A DNA stretch of 32,423 nt from Rothia santali (GTDB lineage Bacteria > Actinomycetota > Actinomycetes > Actinomycetales > Micrococcaceae), in contig NZ_JANAFB010000036.1 of NCBI RefSeq assembly GCF_024199905.1, forward strand, positions 1 through 32,423, written 5' to 3'. How positions within the stretch are numbered: the stretch's first letter is position 1; every line of letters begins with the position of its first letter. The notes under the pieces were generated by a model. The model saw only the letters and a program-made list of their open reading frames with translations. It was not told where the DNA came from and did not search any database. Made by a program: the position numbers and the translations under genes. Shown here in pieces: positions 19,197 through 27,380 of this stretch.

Positions 19197-20584
19197 TGAC
19201 CACAGAGAACCGCCCCACGCCGGCAGGGGCCCCGCGCGCCGGCACCGACGAGTCGCCGTCGCGTCCGGCCGCCGCCGCGCCGCGGCCCCATACCGGAACG
19301 GATCCCGGCCCGTCCCGGCCCGGCATCCGCGCCCCGGGCGAGGAGGCCCCGGTCCGCCAGCCGCGCGCCCGCTTCCTCCTGACCCTCCTCCACCTGGCCG
19401 CACTGGGGGTGCTCGGCCCCGTCGTCTTCGGCGCCGTCGCCGGGCTGGCGGGCGCCGGGGTGGGCCTGATCGTCGTGCTGGGCCTCGGCCTGGTGCTGCT
19501 GGTCGGCCTCGTCTACGTGCTCTTCGGCGTGGCCTGGTTCGAGGTCGCCCGCGTCGAGTCGCTCTACGGCCTTGGCGCCCCGCCGCTGGCCCCGCAGCGT
19601 CGCGTGCGCCCCGGCTTCGCCGGGTTCCTCCTGCGGATCTGGCACCAGGCCGTCGACGGGCGGATGTGGCGCTCCCTCGTCGACTTCGCGTTGGCCTCCG
19701 TGATGGGCATGGCCGTCGTCTGGCTCTTCCAGCGGCTGGTCAACTCCGCCGTGACCGCCTTCGCCCCGCTCGGCTCCGCGGACACGGTCCCCGGGCCCCT
19801 CGGCTTCGGCATCCCGGCCAGCCAGGCGCCGTGGGTCGGCGCACTGACGGTGGTCGTGGCGCTCGCGGGGATCGCGGGGCTGGTGCTGCTGCACCGCGTC
19901 GTCGCCGTCGCGCTGATCGGCGCGCCGGTCCGCGAGGTCGAGCTGACCGAGCGGGCCCGCGCCTCCGCCGAGCAGCGGGAGGGCGCGGTCAGGGCCGCCG
20001 ACGTCGAGCGCACCCGGATCGAGCGCGACCTGCACGACGGCGTCCAGCCCCGCCTGGTCTCGGTCGGCATGACCCTGGGCCTGGCCCAGCGGAAGATCGA
20101 CGAGGACCCGCAGGGCGCCAAGGAGCTGATCGGCGAGGCGCACACCTCCGCCAAGGCCGCGATCACCGAGCTGCGCCAGCTCGCCCGCGGCATCCACGCC
20201 TCCGTCCTGGACGACCGCGGGCTCGACGCCGCCCTCTCGGCGCTGGCCGGCCGCTCCCACATCCCCGTGCACCTGGACGTCCGGATGGGCGGCCGTTGCG
20301 GCCGGGAGGCCGAGTCGGCGGTGTACTTCGCGATCGCCGAGTCGCTGACCAACGCGGCCAAGCACTCGCGCGCCACCGGCTGCCGGGTGACCGTCCGCCT
20401 CCGCCCCGACGGGACCCTGTGGGCCCGGGTGGAGGACGACGGCGTCGGCGGCGCCCGGGTGCTGCCCGGCGGCGGGCTGGACGGCATCATGCACCGCATC
20501 CGCGGGGCGCAGGGCACGGTCCGCCTGGACAGCCCGCAGGGCGGCCCCACCGCGCTGGAGGTGAGCGTCCCGTGCGCATCCTGA
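19196..20584 (+). CDS. Sensor histidine kinase, NarL/HisKA_3 type
   Basis: 462 residues. A disordered Pro/Ala/Arg-rich N-terminus (1-55) is followed by a membrane sensor module with four hydrophobic stretches (about 62-112 and 163-240). This resembles the actinobacterial 'putative sensor' domain with short extracytoplasmic loops. The phospho-accepting histidine is His280 in ERDLHDGVQPRLVSVG. The ATP-binding domain has the N box at AESLTNAAKHSRA (Asn386) and VEDDGVGGA. Such kinases often sense envelope state, but the signal here is not readable. Its 3' end overlaps the response regulator gene by 13 bases. Confidence 0.92.
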   Translation: MTTENRPTPAGAPRAGTDESPSRPAAAAPRPHTGTDPGPSRPGIRAPGEEAPVRQPRARFLLTLLHLAALGVLGPVVFGAVAGLAGAGVGLIVVLGLGLVLLVGLVYVLFGVAWFEVARVESLYGLGAPPLAPQRRVRPGFAGFLLRIWHQAVDGRMWRSLVDFALASVMGMAVVWLFQRLVNSAVTAFAPLGSADTVPGPLGFGIPASQAPWVGALTVVVALAGIAGLVLLHRVVAVALIGAPVREVELTERARASAEQREGAVRAADVERTRIERDLHDGVQPRLVSVGMTLGLAQRKIDEDPQGAKELIGEAHTSAKAAITELRQLARGIHASVLDDRGLDAALSALAGRSHIPVHLDVRMGGRCGREAESAVYFAIAESLTNAAKHSRATGCRVTVRLRPDGTLWARVEDDGVGGARVLPGGGLDGIMHRIRGAQGTVRLDSPQGGPTALEVSVPCAS

Positions 20585-21264
20585 TCTGCGAGGACTCGGT
20601 CCTGCTGCGCGAGGGCCTGGTGCGGCTGCTGGACCAGTCGGGGCACGACGTCGTGGCGGCCCTGCCCGACGCCTCGGGCCTGACCGCGGCGGTCGCGGAG
20701 ACCGACCCCCAGCTGTGCGTCCTCGACGTCCGGCTCCCGCCCTCCTACACCGACGAGGGCATCCGGGCGGCGCTCGGGCTGCGGGCCACCCGCCCGGACC
20801 TGCCGCTGCTCGTGCTCTCCCAGTACGTCGAGGAGCGCTACGCGACCGAGCTGATCACCGCCCACGGCGGCTCGCTCGGGTACCTGCTCAAGGACCGGGT
20901 CGCCGACGTCTCGGACTTCCTGGACGCGATCGACCGGATCGCGGCCGGCACCACGGTGCTGGACCCGGAGGTCGTGACGCAGCTGCTGACCCGCCGCGAC
21001 GAGGACGACCGCCTCAAGCGCCTGACCGACCGCGAGCGCACCGTGCTCGCCGCGCTGGCCGAGGGCAAGTCCAACCACGCGATCGCGGCGCTGCTCTTCC
21101 TCTCCGAGGCGAGCATCGAGAAGCACATCACCGCGATCTTCCAGAAGCTCGGGCTCGAGCAGGACGAATCCGGCAACCGCCGGGTCCTGGCCGCGCTCGC
21201 CCACATCGAAAGCACCCACGGCTCGCAGTCCGCCGAGCCCGGCCGAGGAGGGACCGTCCGATGA
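20572..21264 (+). CDS. Response regulator, LuxR/NarL family
   Basis: 230 residues from the GTG at 20572, which overlaps the kinase stop and gives VRILICEDSVLLREG, a standard receiver start. The acidic pocket is Glu7/Asp8, the phosphorylation site is Asp52 (LDVRLP), and the conserved lysine is Lys107 (YLLKDRV). A LuxR-type helix-turn-helix covers about 147-195 (LTDRERTVLAALAEGKSNHA, then SIEKHITAIFQKLGL). It is the partner of the upstream kinase and may bind the 19123 palindrome. The stop overlaps the next ATG as ATGA. Confidence 0.93.
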   Translation: MRILICEDSVLLREGLVRLLDQSGHDVVAALPDASGLTAAVAETDPQLCVLDVRLPPSYTDEGIRAALGLRATRPDLPLLVLSQYVEERYATELITAHGGSLGYLLKDRVADVSDFLDAIDRIAAGTTVLDPEVVTQLLTRRDEDDRLKRLTDRERTVLAALAEGKSNHAIAALLFLSEASIEKHITAIFQKLGLEQDESGNRRVLAALAHIESTHGSQSAEPGRGGTVR

Positions 21265-22304
21265 ACACCCCGGATCACGAGAACCAGCAGGGCCGCCACG
21301 CGGCCGACGACGGGCGCCAGGCCGGCGACGGCTACGAGTACCCGGCCACCGCGCCGATGCCCTCCCCCGGGGACGAGACCGGCCGCGGCGGGGCCCCGTG
21401 GAGCGGACCGGACGGCTCGTCCGGCGGTCCCTCCGGCGGATCAAGCGGCCCGTCCGGTGGATCGGGCGGCCCGTCCGGCGGCCCCGCGGGTCCCCGCCCG
21501 GCGGCCGCGGCACCCCGGCGCGCCGGGTACGGCGTCGTCGTCGGCGTCCTGACGGCCGTGGTCGGCGGGATCGTCCTGGCCACCTCGGCCGGCTCCGAGA
21601 CCCTGGCCGCCGCCGGGTCCATCAGCCGCGCGGACTCCACGCAGTCGGCGGACGCCGCCGGGATCACGGACCTGGACGTCGACGCCGACGGCGCGCTCCT
21701 GACCGTGGGCTTCGGCGACGTCGACCAGGCGGTCCTCGAGGTCCGCAACGGCGCCCGGGACGGCTGGCGGATGCAGCGCGAGGGCGGCGAGCTGACGGTC
21801 GGCAAGCGCGACGACTGGTGCCTCATGTGGTGCCACCGCGAGCAGGAGCAGGCCGTGCTGACGCTGCCCGAGAGCCTGAACGACGGCTCGCTGAACGCCG
21901 ACCTGACGCTCGACGCCGGGGAGCTGCGCGCCGACGGGCGGTTCGCCGACCTGGAGACCACCGTCAACGCCGGCGCCCTGACCGTGACCGGCGCGGCCCG
22001 GACCCTCGACGCCGACGTCAGCGCCGGCCGCGCCGACCTGGAGCTGGACGGCGTCGCCGAGGGGACCTTCGGGGTCTCGGCCGGCCGGATGACCGCCGAG
22101 CTGACCGGGCAGGCGCCCACGAGCGTCGGCCTCGAGGTCAGCGCCGGCTCCCTGGACCTGACCGTCCCGGACGCGCCCTACCGGGTCGACGTCGACCGCT
22201 CGGCCGGGTCCCTGGACAACCGGCTGGACGCGACCGGGAGCCCGACGTCGTCGATCACCGGCGAGCTCTCGGCCGGGAACGTGACGCTGCGGGCGGGCCG
22301 CTGA
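21261..22304 (+). CDS. Membrane-anchored DUF4097-like beta-repeat protein
   Basis: 347 residues. The N-terminal 80 or so residues are polar and low in complexity, with Gly/Ser/Pro repeats (SSGGPSGGSSGPSGGSGG). One hydrophobic segment follows (about 89-112). The outer part is rich in short beta strands, with repeating Asp/Gly/Ala turns such as LNADLTLDAGELRADG, LDADVSAGRADLEL and SITGELSAGNVTL. This looks like the DUF4097/toast-rack type of adhesin-like beta fold. It has GAGGAGGGA upstream and overlaps the regulator gene, so it belongs to the two-component operon. A role in envelope stress sensing or output is my inference. Confidence 0.7.
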   Translation: MNTPDHENQQGRHAADDGRQAGDGYEYPATAPMPSPGDETGRGGAPWSGPDGSSGGPSGGSSGPSGGSGGPSGGPAGPRPAAAAPRRAGYGVVVGVLTAVVGGIVLATSAGSETLAAAGSISRADSTQSADAAGITDLDVDADGALLTVGFGDVDQAVLEVRNGARDGWRMQREGGELTVGKRDDWCLMWCHREQEQAVLTLPESLNDGSLNADLTLDAGELRADGRFADLETTVNAGALTVTGAARTLDADVSAGRADLELDGVAEGTFGVSAGRMTAELTGQAPTSVGLEVSAGSLDLTVPDAPYRVDVDRSAGSLDNRLDATGSPTSSITGELSAGNVTLRAGR

Positions 22305-22363
22305 TCCGTCCATCCCTTCCGGCGATCGGGACCCAGCGGTGCAGCCGCTTCCCCGGTCGCGAC

Positions 22364-22408
22364 GACCCGCCCCTCCCCACCGGCACGAGCCGGGAGGAGG
22401 GGCGGGTC
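22364..22408. terminator. Strong bidirectional hairpin between convergent genes
   Basis: GACCCGCCCCTCC (22364-22376) pairs perfectly with GGAGGGGCGGGTC (22396-22408), and an inner CCGGC/GCCGG stem extends it. It lies between the ends of the DUF4097-like gene and the small acidic gene. It has no T-tract but is the obvious terminator for both. Confidence 0.65.
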
Positions 22409-22430
22409 CCCTGCGAGCATCTGCCGGGGA

Positions 22431-22586
22431 TCAGTCCCCGGAGCCGCCCGACGACTCCTGCTCAGACCGCCCCGAGTCCGAGCCCTTGCCGCCGTCCTTG
22501 CGGCTGGCGCTGGCCTCGTCCGTGGTCTCGCCCTGGCCGGGCTCCTCCTCGGACGCGTTCTTCTCGAGCTTGCTCTGATCTGACAT
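22431..22586 (-). CDS. Small acidic, disordered protein (51 aa)
   Basis: 51 residues starting MSDQSKLEKNASEEEPGQGE and rich in Glu, Asp, Ser, Gly and Lys, with no hydrophobic core. An ideal ribosome-binding site, AGGAGG, lies 5 nt before the ATG at 22586, so I take it as real. A longer frame could start at 22610 but has a weaker site. It lies 98 bases downstream of the SDR gene on the same strand and probably shares its transcript. Its look is that of small hydrophilic stress-related proteins, but I assign no function. Confidence 0.6.
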   Translation of the reverse strand: MSDQSKLEKNASEEEPGQGETTDEASASRKDGGKGSDSGRSEQESSGGSGD

Positions 22587-22684
22587 GGTGACCTCCTCGT
22601 GGTCGTTCATGCTGCCGGCTCCCGGCTCCGGGCGGGCCCGGCCGGTGAGCGGCCCGCGGCCGTGCGCCGCGGGTCCGCACGGGG

Positions 22685-23572
22685 TCACGGCGTCGGGCTG
22701 CCGCCCGTGACGCCGAGGGTCTCGCCCGCCACGTACGAGGCCTCCTCCGAGGCCAGGAACACGTAGGCGCCGGCGAGCTCCGCGGGCTGCCCGGCACGGC
22801 CCAGAGGGCCACCCTGGCCGAACTGGGTGAGCTTCTCGGTCGGCTGGCCGTGGCTGGGCTGCAGCGGGGTCCAGATGGGGCCCGGGGCCACGGCGTTGAC
22901 GCGGATGCCGCGCGGGGCCAGCGCCTGGGCCAGGCCCTTGCTGAGGTTGTTCATCGCCGCCTTGGTCATCGCGTAGTCCAGCAGCGTCTCGGAGGGCTGG
23001 TACGCCTGGATCGAGGAGGTGAAGATGATCGAGGAGCCGGGCTCGAGGTGGGGCACGGCCGCCTTGGTCACGCGGAACGAGGAGTAGATGTTCGACTTCA
23101 TCGTCGTGTCGAACTGCTCGTCCTCGATGTCCTCGATGTTCTCGTGCCACACCTGGCGGCTGGCGTTGTTGACGAGGATGTCCAGGCCGCCGAAGGCCTC
23201 GACCGTCTGCTTCACGATCGCCTCGCACTGCTCCAGCTCCTGGAGGTCGCCCGGCAGCTGCAGGGACTTCACGCCCGCGCGCTCGATCTCCTGGACGACG
23301 TGGTCGGCGTCGGGCTGCTCGTCCGGGAGGTAGGAGATCGCGACGTCGGCCCCCTCGCGGGCGAACGCGATGGCCACGGCCGCGCCGATCCCGGAGTCGC
23401 CGCCGGTGATCAGGGCCCTGCGGCCGGCCAGGCGGCCGCTGCCGGTGTAGCTGTTGGTGCCGAGGTCGGCCAGCGGCTTCAGGTCCCGGTCCAGGCCGGG
23501 CTCGGACTGGGTCTGCTCGGGCGGCTCGATACTCTCGTACTTGCTGCGGGGGTCCTTGAGGGTGTCGCTCAT
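22685..23572 (-). CDS. SDR oxidoreductase, YghA/YhxC-like
   Basis: 295 residues, a classical SDR with the long N-terminal arm (about 45 residues, with EPPEQTQ and PGLDRDL) typical of the YghA/YdaD/YhxC group. Motifs are TGGDSGIG (56-63), NNAS, the catalytic serine in IIFTSSIQAYQ, YAMTK, and VNAVAPGPIWTPL. The ending ETLGVTGGSPTP is also typical. Relatives include general-stress proteins of Bacillus and an E. coli aldehyde reductase; the natural substrate is uncertain. GAGAGGA lies upstream of the ATG. The downstream small acidic gene is likely co-transcribed. Confidence 0.9.
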   Translation of the reverse strand: MSDTLKDPRSKYESIEPPEQTQSEPGLDRDLKPLADLGTNSYTGSGRLAGRRALITGGDSGIGAAVAIAFAREGADVAISYLPDEQPDADHVVQEIERAGVKSLQLPGDLQELEQCEAIVKQTVEAFGGLDILVNNASRQVWHENIEDIEDEQFDTTMKSNIYSSFRVTKAAVPHLEPGSSIIFTSSIQAYQPSETLLDYAMTKAAMNNLSKGLAQALAPRGIRVNAVAPGPIWTPLQPSHGQPTEKLTQFGQGGPLGRAGQPAELAGAYVFLASEEASYVAGETLGVTGGSPTP

Positions 23573-23730
23573 GTGTCGTGTCCTCTCCCTGCGCGGGTGC
23601 TGGGCGGGGGACTTCCCCGTCCGTCGTTACCTCAGCGTAGTGACGCGGACCCCACGGGTGTCGAGGCATTCGGCTGACAGCCGCAAAAGGCCGCCCGGGG
23701 CTGGCGCCGCGGCGCGCGAGGTGCGACGCC

Positions 23731-23834
23731 GCCCCGGCGTCGGCTCGCGTGCCCCGGCACCACCTCGCGCACCCTTCGGCACCGCATCACGCATCCCCGG
23801 CGTCGGTTCGCGCGTCCCCGGCATCGCCTCAGGC
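23731..23834. repeat. Degenerate 20-22 bp tandem repeat at the end of the nucleoside hydrolase gene
   Basis: Five units begin at 23731, 23751, 23771, 23793 and 23814. Each carries a core like CCCCGGCGTCGG followed by TCGCG. The last unit overlaps the final codons of the nucleoside hydrolase gene. The rest of the 256-base gap to the SDR gene holds a small inverted repeat, CGGCTGACAGCCG (23671-23683), and no clear promoter. Confidence 0.55.
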
Positions 23835-24794
23835 GCCCCCGGCGTCGGCCCCCTCGACCGCGTCCAGGAACAGCTCGACGACGGCCGGGATGTCCGCGGC
23901 CAGCACGACGTCGATCTCGGGCCAGCGCGCGGCCAGCCCGTGCACCTCGTCCTCGCCCGCGCGCCAGCGGCGGTCCACGACCGTCTGACCGCGCGTGATC
24001 CCCTCCGTGGAGACCTGGACCGGGTGCCGGCGGGTCTGCATCAGGTGCGGGGCCACCAGCGCGCACACGGCGCCGGCGTCGCCGATCAGGCTCGAGGGCT
24101 GCTCGCCGTCGGCGACGTCGTGCATCCGGAAGCCCAGCAGGCCGCCCAGGGCCCGGGCGGCGGCGCCCTCCGCGGCGATCAGGCGGCGGATGGTCGCCTC
24201 GTCCACGGCCACGGTGTTGAACACGTCCAGGCCGTACATGGTCATCGGGACGCCGCTGTTCAGCACGATCCGCGCGGCCTCCGGGTCGTGCCAGATGTTG
24301 AACTCGGCCACGGCGGTGGCGTTGCCCACCGAGGCGGAGCCGCCCATGAACAGGATCCGCCCGATCTTGCCGGCCACGTGCGGGTACATCCGCAGCAGCA
24401 GCGCGATGTTGGTCAGCGGGGCCAGCGCCACCAGCGTCACGGGCTGCTCGGCCTCGGTCAGGACCCGGCGCAGCATCTCGACCGCGTGCTCCGGCACCGG
24501 ACGGCGCGCGCTCTCGGGGAGCTCGACGCCGCCCATGCCGTCCTCGCCGTGGACGAAGGAGGCGTCGCGGGGCTCGGCGAGCAGGGGGCGGAGGGCGCCG
24601 CCGGCCACGGGGATCTCCGGCGCGCCGACGACGTCGAGCACCTTGCAGGTGTTGGCGACGACGTTCTCCAGAGAAGTGTTGCCGGTGACGCAGCTGATGG
24701 CGAGGAGGTCGATCTCCGGGTGGCGGGCCGCGAACATGACGGCCATGGCGTCGTCGATGCCGGTGTCGACGTCGAGGATCACGGGGGTGGGCAT
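23829..24794 (-). CDS. Nucleoside hydrolase (IunH family)
   Basis: 321 residues, an enzyme that splits ribonucleosides into base and ribose. The calcium-binding N-terminal signature is DVDTGIDDAMA (Asp8, Asp10, Asp14, Asp15). FMGGSASVGNATAVAEFNIW and HDPEAA give the middle of the active site, and GDAGAV near the end supplies a further conserved Asp. No signal peptide, so it is cytoplasmic. AAGGAGA lies 7 nt before the ATG. It is the last gene of the ribokinase/ECF operon, 96 bases after the second ATPase. The set implies uptake of nucleosides, cleavage here, and phosphorylation of the ribose by the ribokinase. Base preference cannot be read. Confidence 0.93.
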   Translation of the reverse strand: MPTPVILDVDTGIDDAMAVMFAARHPEIDLLAISCVTGNTSLENVVANTCKVLDVVGAPEIPVAGGALRPLLAEPRDASFVHGEDGMGGVELPESARRPVPEHAVEMLRRVLTEAEQPVTLVALAPLTNIALLLRMYPHVAGKIGRILFMGGSASVGNATAVAEFNIWHDPEAARIVLNSGVPMTMYGLDVFNTVAVDEATIRRLIAAEGAAARALGGLLGFRMHDVADGEQPSSLIGDAGAVCALVAPHLMQTRRHPVQVSTEGITRGQTVVDRRWRAGEDEVHGLAARWPEIDVVLAADIPAVVELFLDAVEGADAGGA

Positions 24795-24890
24795 GGGTGG
24801 GTCTCCTTCACGAGGGGTGCGGGCGCCGCCGAGGCGGCGGCGCAGGGAACGGGTGGGGGGCGGCCACCGGGTCGCGGGGACGCGGGCGGC

Positions 24891-25697
24891 TCAGCCGCGG
24901 CCGGCGGGCAGGAGACCGAGCACGTCGTCGAAGCGCACGGCCCCGGCGTCGAGCCCCAGGTCCCGGGCCAGCTGCGAGATCTCGGGCCGCTTGAGCTTGG
25001 CGCGCTCGACGACGTCGTCCCGCGCGAAGACCTCCTCGACCGTCCCGTCCGCGATGACCCGGCGCTGGGCCATCGCGATCACGCGGTCGAAGGTCTCGGC
25101 GACGAAGCGCATGTCGTGGGTGATGGTGATGACGGTGATCCCCTCCTCCCGCAGCTGGTCCAGGATCCGGCCGAGCAGGCGCAGCCCGCGCCGGTCCAGG
25201 CCCGCGGTGGGCTCGTCGAGGATCACGTAGCGGCACTCGCCGACCAGGATCGCCCCGATCGCCACGAACTTCTTGATCGCGAAGGGCAGGTCGTTGGGGT
25301 TGAGGTCCATGAAGTTGCCGATGCCGGCCATGAGCGCGGCCCGGCGCACCCGCTCGACGCGCTTGGCCTCGTCCCAGCGGTGGTAGCGCGGCATGTACTC
25401 GAGCTCGCCCTGGACGTCGCTGCCGAAGATCTGGTCGTCGGGGTTCTGGAAGACGTAGCCGACGTCGCGGGCCACGCTCGCGGTGGTCCTGCCGGAGATG
25501 TCCGCCCCGTCCACGGTGACGCCGCCGCTCGTGGGCTTGAGCAGGCCGTTCATCATCTTCACGGTCGTGGTCTTGCCCGCGCCGTTCTGGCCGACGATGG
25601 CCACGCGCTCGCCGTCGCCGATGGTGAAGGTGACCCCGTCCACGGCGAGGGTCCCGTCCGGGTAGGCGAAGCGGGCGTCAGTGAGTTCGATGGGCAT
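24891..25697 (-). CDS. ECF transporter ATPase with degenerate signature motif
   Basis: 268 residues, an ABC-type ATPase of the energy-coupling factor module. Walker A is GQNGAGKT (36-43), the Q loop is VFQNP, Walker B is VILDEPT (158-164), and the switch histidine is His194 (TITHD). The expected LSGGQ signature is replaced by LPFAI (137-141), followed by KKFVAIGAILV, so alignment around it is clear. This subunit can bind ATP, but the composite site using its signature is probably impaired. It starts 20 bases inside the previous gene, with GAGGAGG 6 nt upstream. It should pair with the other ATPase and EcfT. Confidence 0.92.
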   Translation of the reverse strand: MPIELTDARFAYPDGTLAVDGVTFTIGDGERVAIVGQNGAGKTTTVKMMNGLLKPTSGGVTVDGADISGRTTASVARDVGYVFQNPDDQIFGSDVQGELEYMPRYHRWDEAKRVERVRRAALMAGIGNFMDLNPNDLPFAIKKFVAIGAILVGECRYVILDEPTAGLDRRGLRLLGRILDQLREEGITVITITHDMRFVAETFDRVIAMAQRRVIADGTVEEVFARDDVVERAKLKRPEISQLARDLGLDAGAVRFDDVLGLLPAGRG

Positions 25698-26550
25698 CGG
25701 GGGCCTCCTCGAGTCGGGGTGCCAGCAGCTCGCGGGCCTCGGCACGGGTGATGGGGACGCGCGGCAGCGGGTCTCCGCGGCGCTCCAGGGCGAGCGCGAG
25801 GTCGGTGACCTCGGGCCGCAGGACCTCGGCCTCGTCCAGCGACGGCGAGACGAGGACCTCCCGCGTCGGCCCCTCCTCCAGGACGCGCCCGCGGCTCATG
25901 ACGATCAGCCGGTCGGCGTACTCGGCCATGAGGTCGATCTTGTGCTCCACCAGCACGATCGAGGTGCCGCGCTCCTTGAGCCCGGCGATGATCGAGAAGA
26001 CCTTCTCGGAGGTCTCCGGGTCCAGCTGCGAGGTCGGCTCGTCGATCACGACGAAGTCGGCGTCCATCGCCACGATCGCGGCGAAGGCCACCAGCTGCCG
26101 CTGTCCGCCCGAGAGCTCGTTGGGGTTCTTGGTCATCAGGTGCCGGATGCCCACCCGGTCGATGACCTCCAGCACCCGCTCGACGATCTCCGCCGGGTCC
26201 GTCCGGAGGTTCTCCAGGCCCAGGGCGATCTCCTCGAAGACCGTCTCCTTGATCCCGCTGATCTGGGTGAACGGGTTCTGGAAGACGTACCCCACGGAGC
26301 GGGAGAGCTCGCCGGGGTCCCAGTCGAGCAGGTCGGTGCCGTGGATGCTGGCCGCGCCGGTCAGCTCCCCGGGGTGGAAGTGCGGGATGACCCCGCGCAG
26401 CACCGAGCACAGCGTGCTCTTGCCGCTGCCGTTGGCGCCGACGACGCCGTAGAGCAGCCCGGGCTCGATCTCGAGCGTGACCTCGCGCAGGGCGGGCCGG
26501 TCCGCGTAGGCGTAGGTGAAGCCGACGTCGTGCAGGGAGACGAGACTCAT
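25678..26550 (-). CDS. ECF transporter ATPase, canonical
   Basis: 290 residues. All ABC motifs are intact: Walker A GANGSGKST (38-46), Q loop VFQNP, signature LSGGQ (146-150), Walker B VVIDEPT (167-173), and switch His203 (VEHK). The C-terminal extension after about residue 225 is charged and fits the ECF ATPase group. The ATG overlaps the ecfT stop as ATGA. In the heterodimer its LSGGQ would complete the ATP site of the second ATPase, leaving one good site and one degraded site. Confidence 0.93.
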   Translation of the reverse strand: MSLVSLHDVGFTYAYADRPALREVTLEIEPGLLYGVVGANGSGKSTLCSVLRGVIPHFHPGELTGAASIHGTDLLDWDPGELSRSVGYVFQNPFTQISGIKETVFEEIALGLENLRTDPAEIVERVLEVIDRVGIRHLMTKNPNELSGGQRQLVAFAAIVAMDADFVVIDEPTSQLDPETSEKVFSIIAGLKERGTSIVLVEHKIDLMAEYADRLIVMSRGRVLEEGPTREVLVSPSLDEAEVLRPEVTDLALALERRGDPLPRVPITRAEARELLAPRLEEAPDAHRTH

Positions 26551-27380
26551 AGGACGAACCTTCCGATGACGGCCGCGGTGGCCAGCGCGACGGCGAGGGC
26601 CACGAGCGCGACCTCCCCGGCCGGGACGGCCCGCAGCGTGCTGAGCTGAGTGTGCTTCTTCGAGTAGCTGAACGCCCGCGCGTCGAGGGACAGCGCGCGC
26701 TCCTCGGTCTGGTTCATCGCGGTCAGGAAGACCGGGGCGAGGATCGGGCCGAAGGAGCGGAGGCGGGTCAGGAGCGAGCCCTCGGTCTCGATGCCGCGGG
26801 AGCGCTGGGCGTTCATGACCGTCGTCGAGCTCTTCCCGAGATCCGTGATGGCCTGGAAGGACGCGAGGATCACGTAGGTGACCGTGGGCCGGACCCCGCG
26901 GGCCTCGAGGGCCAGCATGAGGTTCTTCATCGGCGTCATGGTGAAGAACAGGGTCAGGGCGCCGCACAGGGCCATGACCAGGAGGCTGAACTCCAGCGCC
27001 TGGAGCAGCCCGCCGGTGCTGACCGTGAAGGGGCCGAGGACCAGCAGCCGCTCGCCCGCGTCCAGGAACACGGCCCGCAGCGCGAAGAGGATGCCGCCGA
27101 CCACGAGGAACAGCTTGGCGAAGGTCGAGGCGAACCGGCGGCCCACCCCGGCGAGCGCGGCCAGGACCACGTAGGCCAGGCACACGGCGAGCGAGGGGAC
27201 GAAGCCGGGGAGCGCGAACGCGACGACCGCGAGGCAGGCCACGAGGACGAAGGTGTTGATCGGGTTGAGGTCGCGCAGCCAGTTGCCGCTGGTGATCGGG
27301 GCCCGGAGCCGGGCGACGAAGGCCTGCTCCTCGGGCGTCAGCCCGGCGGGGGCCGCGGGGGTCGTGGGGGTCGTGGTCAT
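26547..27380 (-). CDS. ecfT: ECF transporter transmembrane coupling protein EcfT
   Basis: 277 residues with about five to six membrane segments. The two cytoplasmic coupling-helix motifs that dock onto the ATPases are recognisable: AQRSRG (191-196) and the weaker SLDARAF (231-237), in place of the usual Ala-Arg-Gly type motifs. A polar N-terminus (1-35) precedes the first membrane segment. The ATG overlaps the stop of the S-component frame as ATGA, and its own stop overlaps the first ATPase start. It links the ATPases to the substrate-binding S component. Confidence 0.9.
   Translation of the reverse strand: MTTTPTTPAAPAGLTPEEQAFVARLRAPITSGNWLRDLNPINTFVLVACLAVVAFALPGFVPSLAVCLAYVVLAALAGVGRRFASTFAKLFLVVGGILFALRAVFLDAGERLLVLGPFTVSTGGLLQALEFSLLVMALCGALTLFFTMTPMKNLMLALEARGVRPTVTYVILASFQAITDLGKSSTTVMNAQRSRGIETEGSLLTRLRSFGPILAPVFLTAMNQTEERALSLDARAFSYSKKHTQLSTLRAVPAGEVALVALAVALATAAVIGRFVL

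Noticed and set aside
19054-19326. Upstream extension of the 2H phosphoesterase
   Set aside because: The extra frame crosses the operator palindrome and the start of the divergent kinase gene; the family domain begins at 19053.
17288-20494. Open frame of over 1000 codons on the minus strand
   Set aside because: It runs antisense to ureD and the kinase gene and across the convergent junction. No domain is visible.
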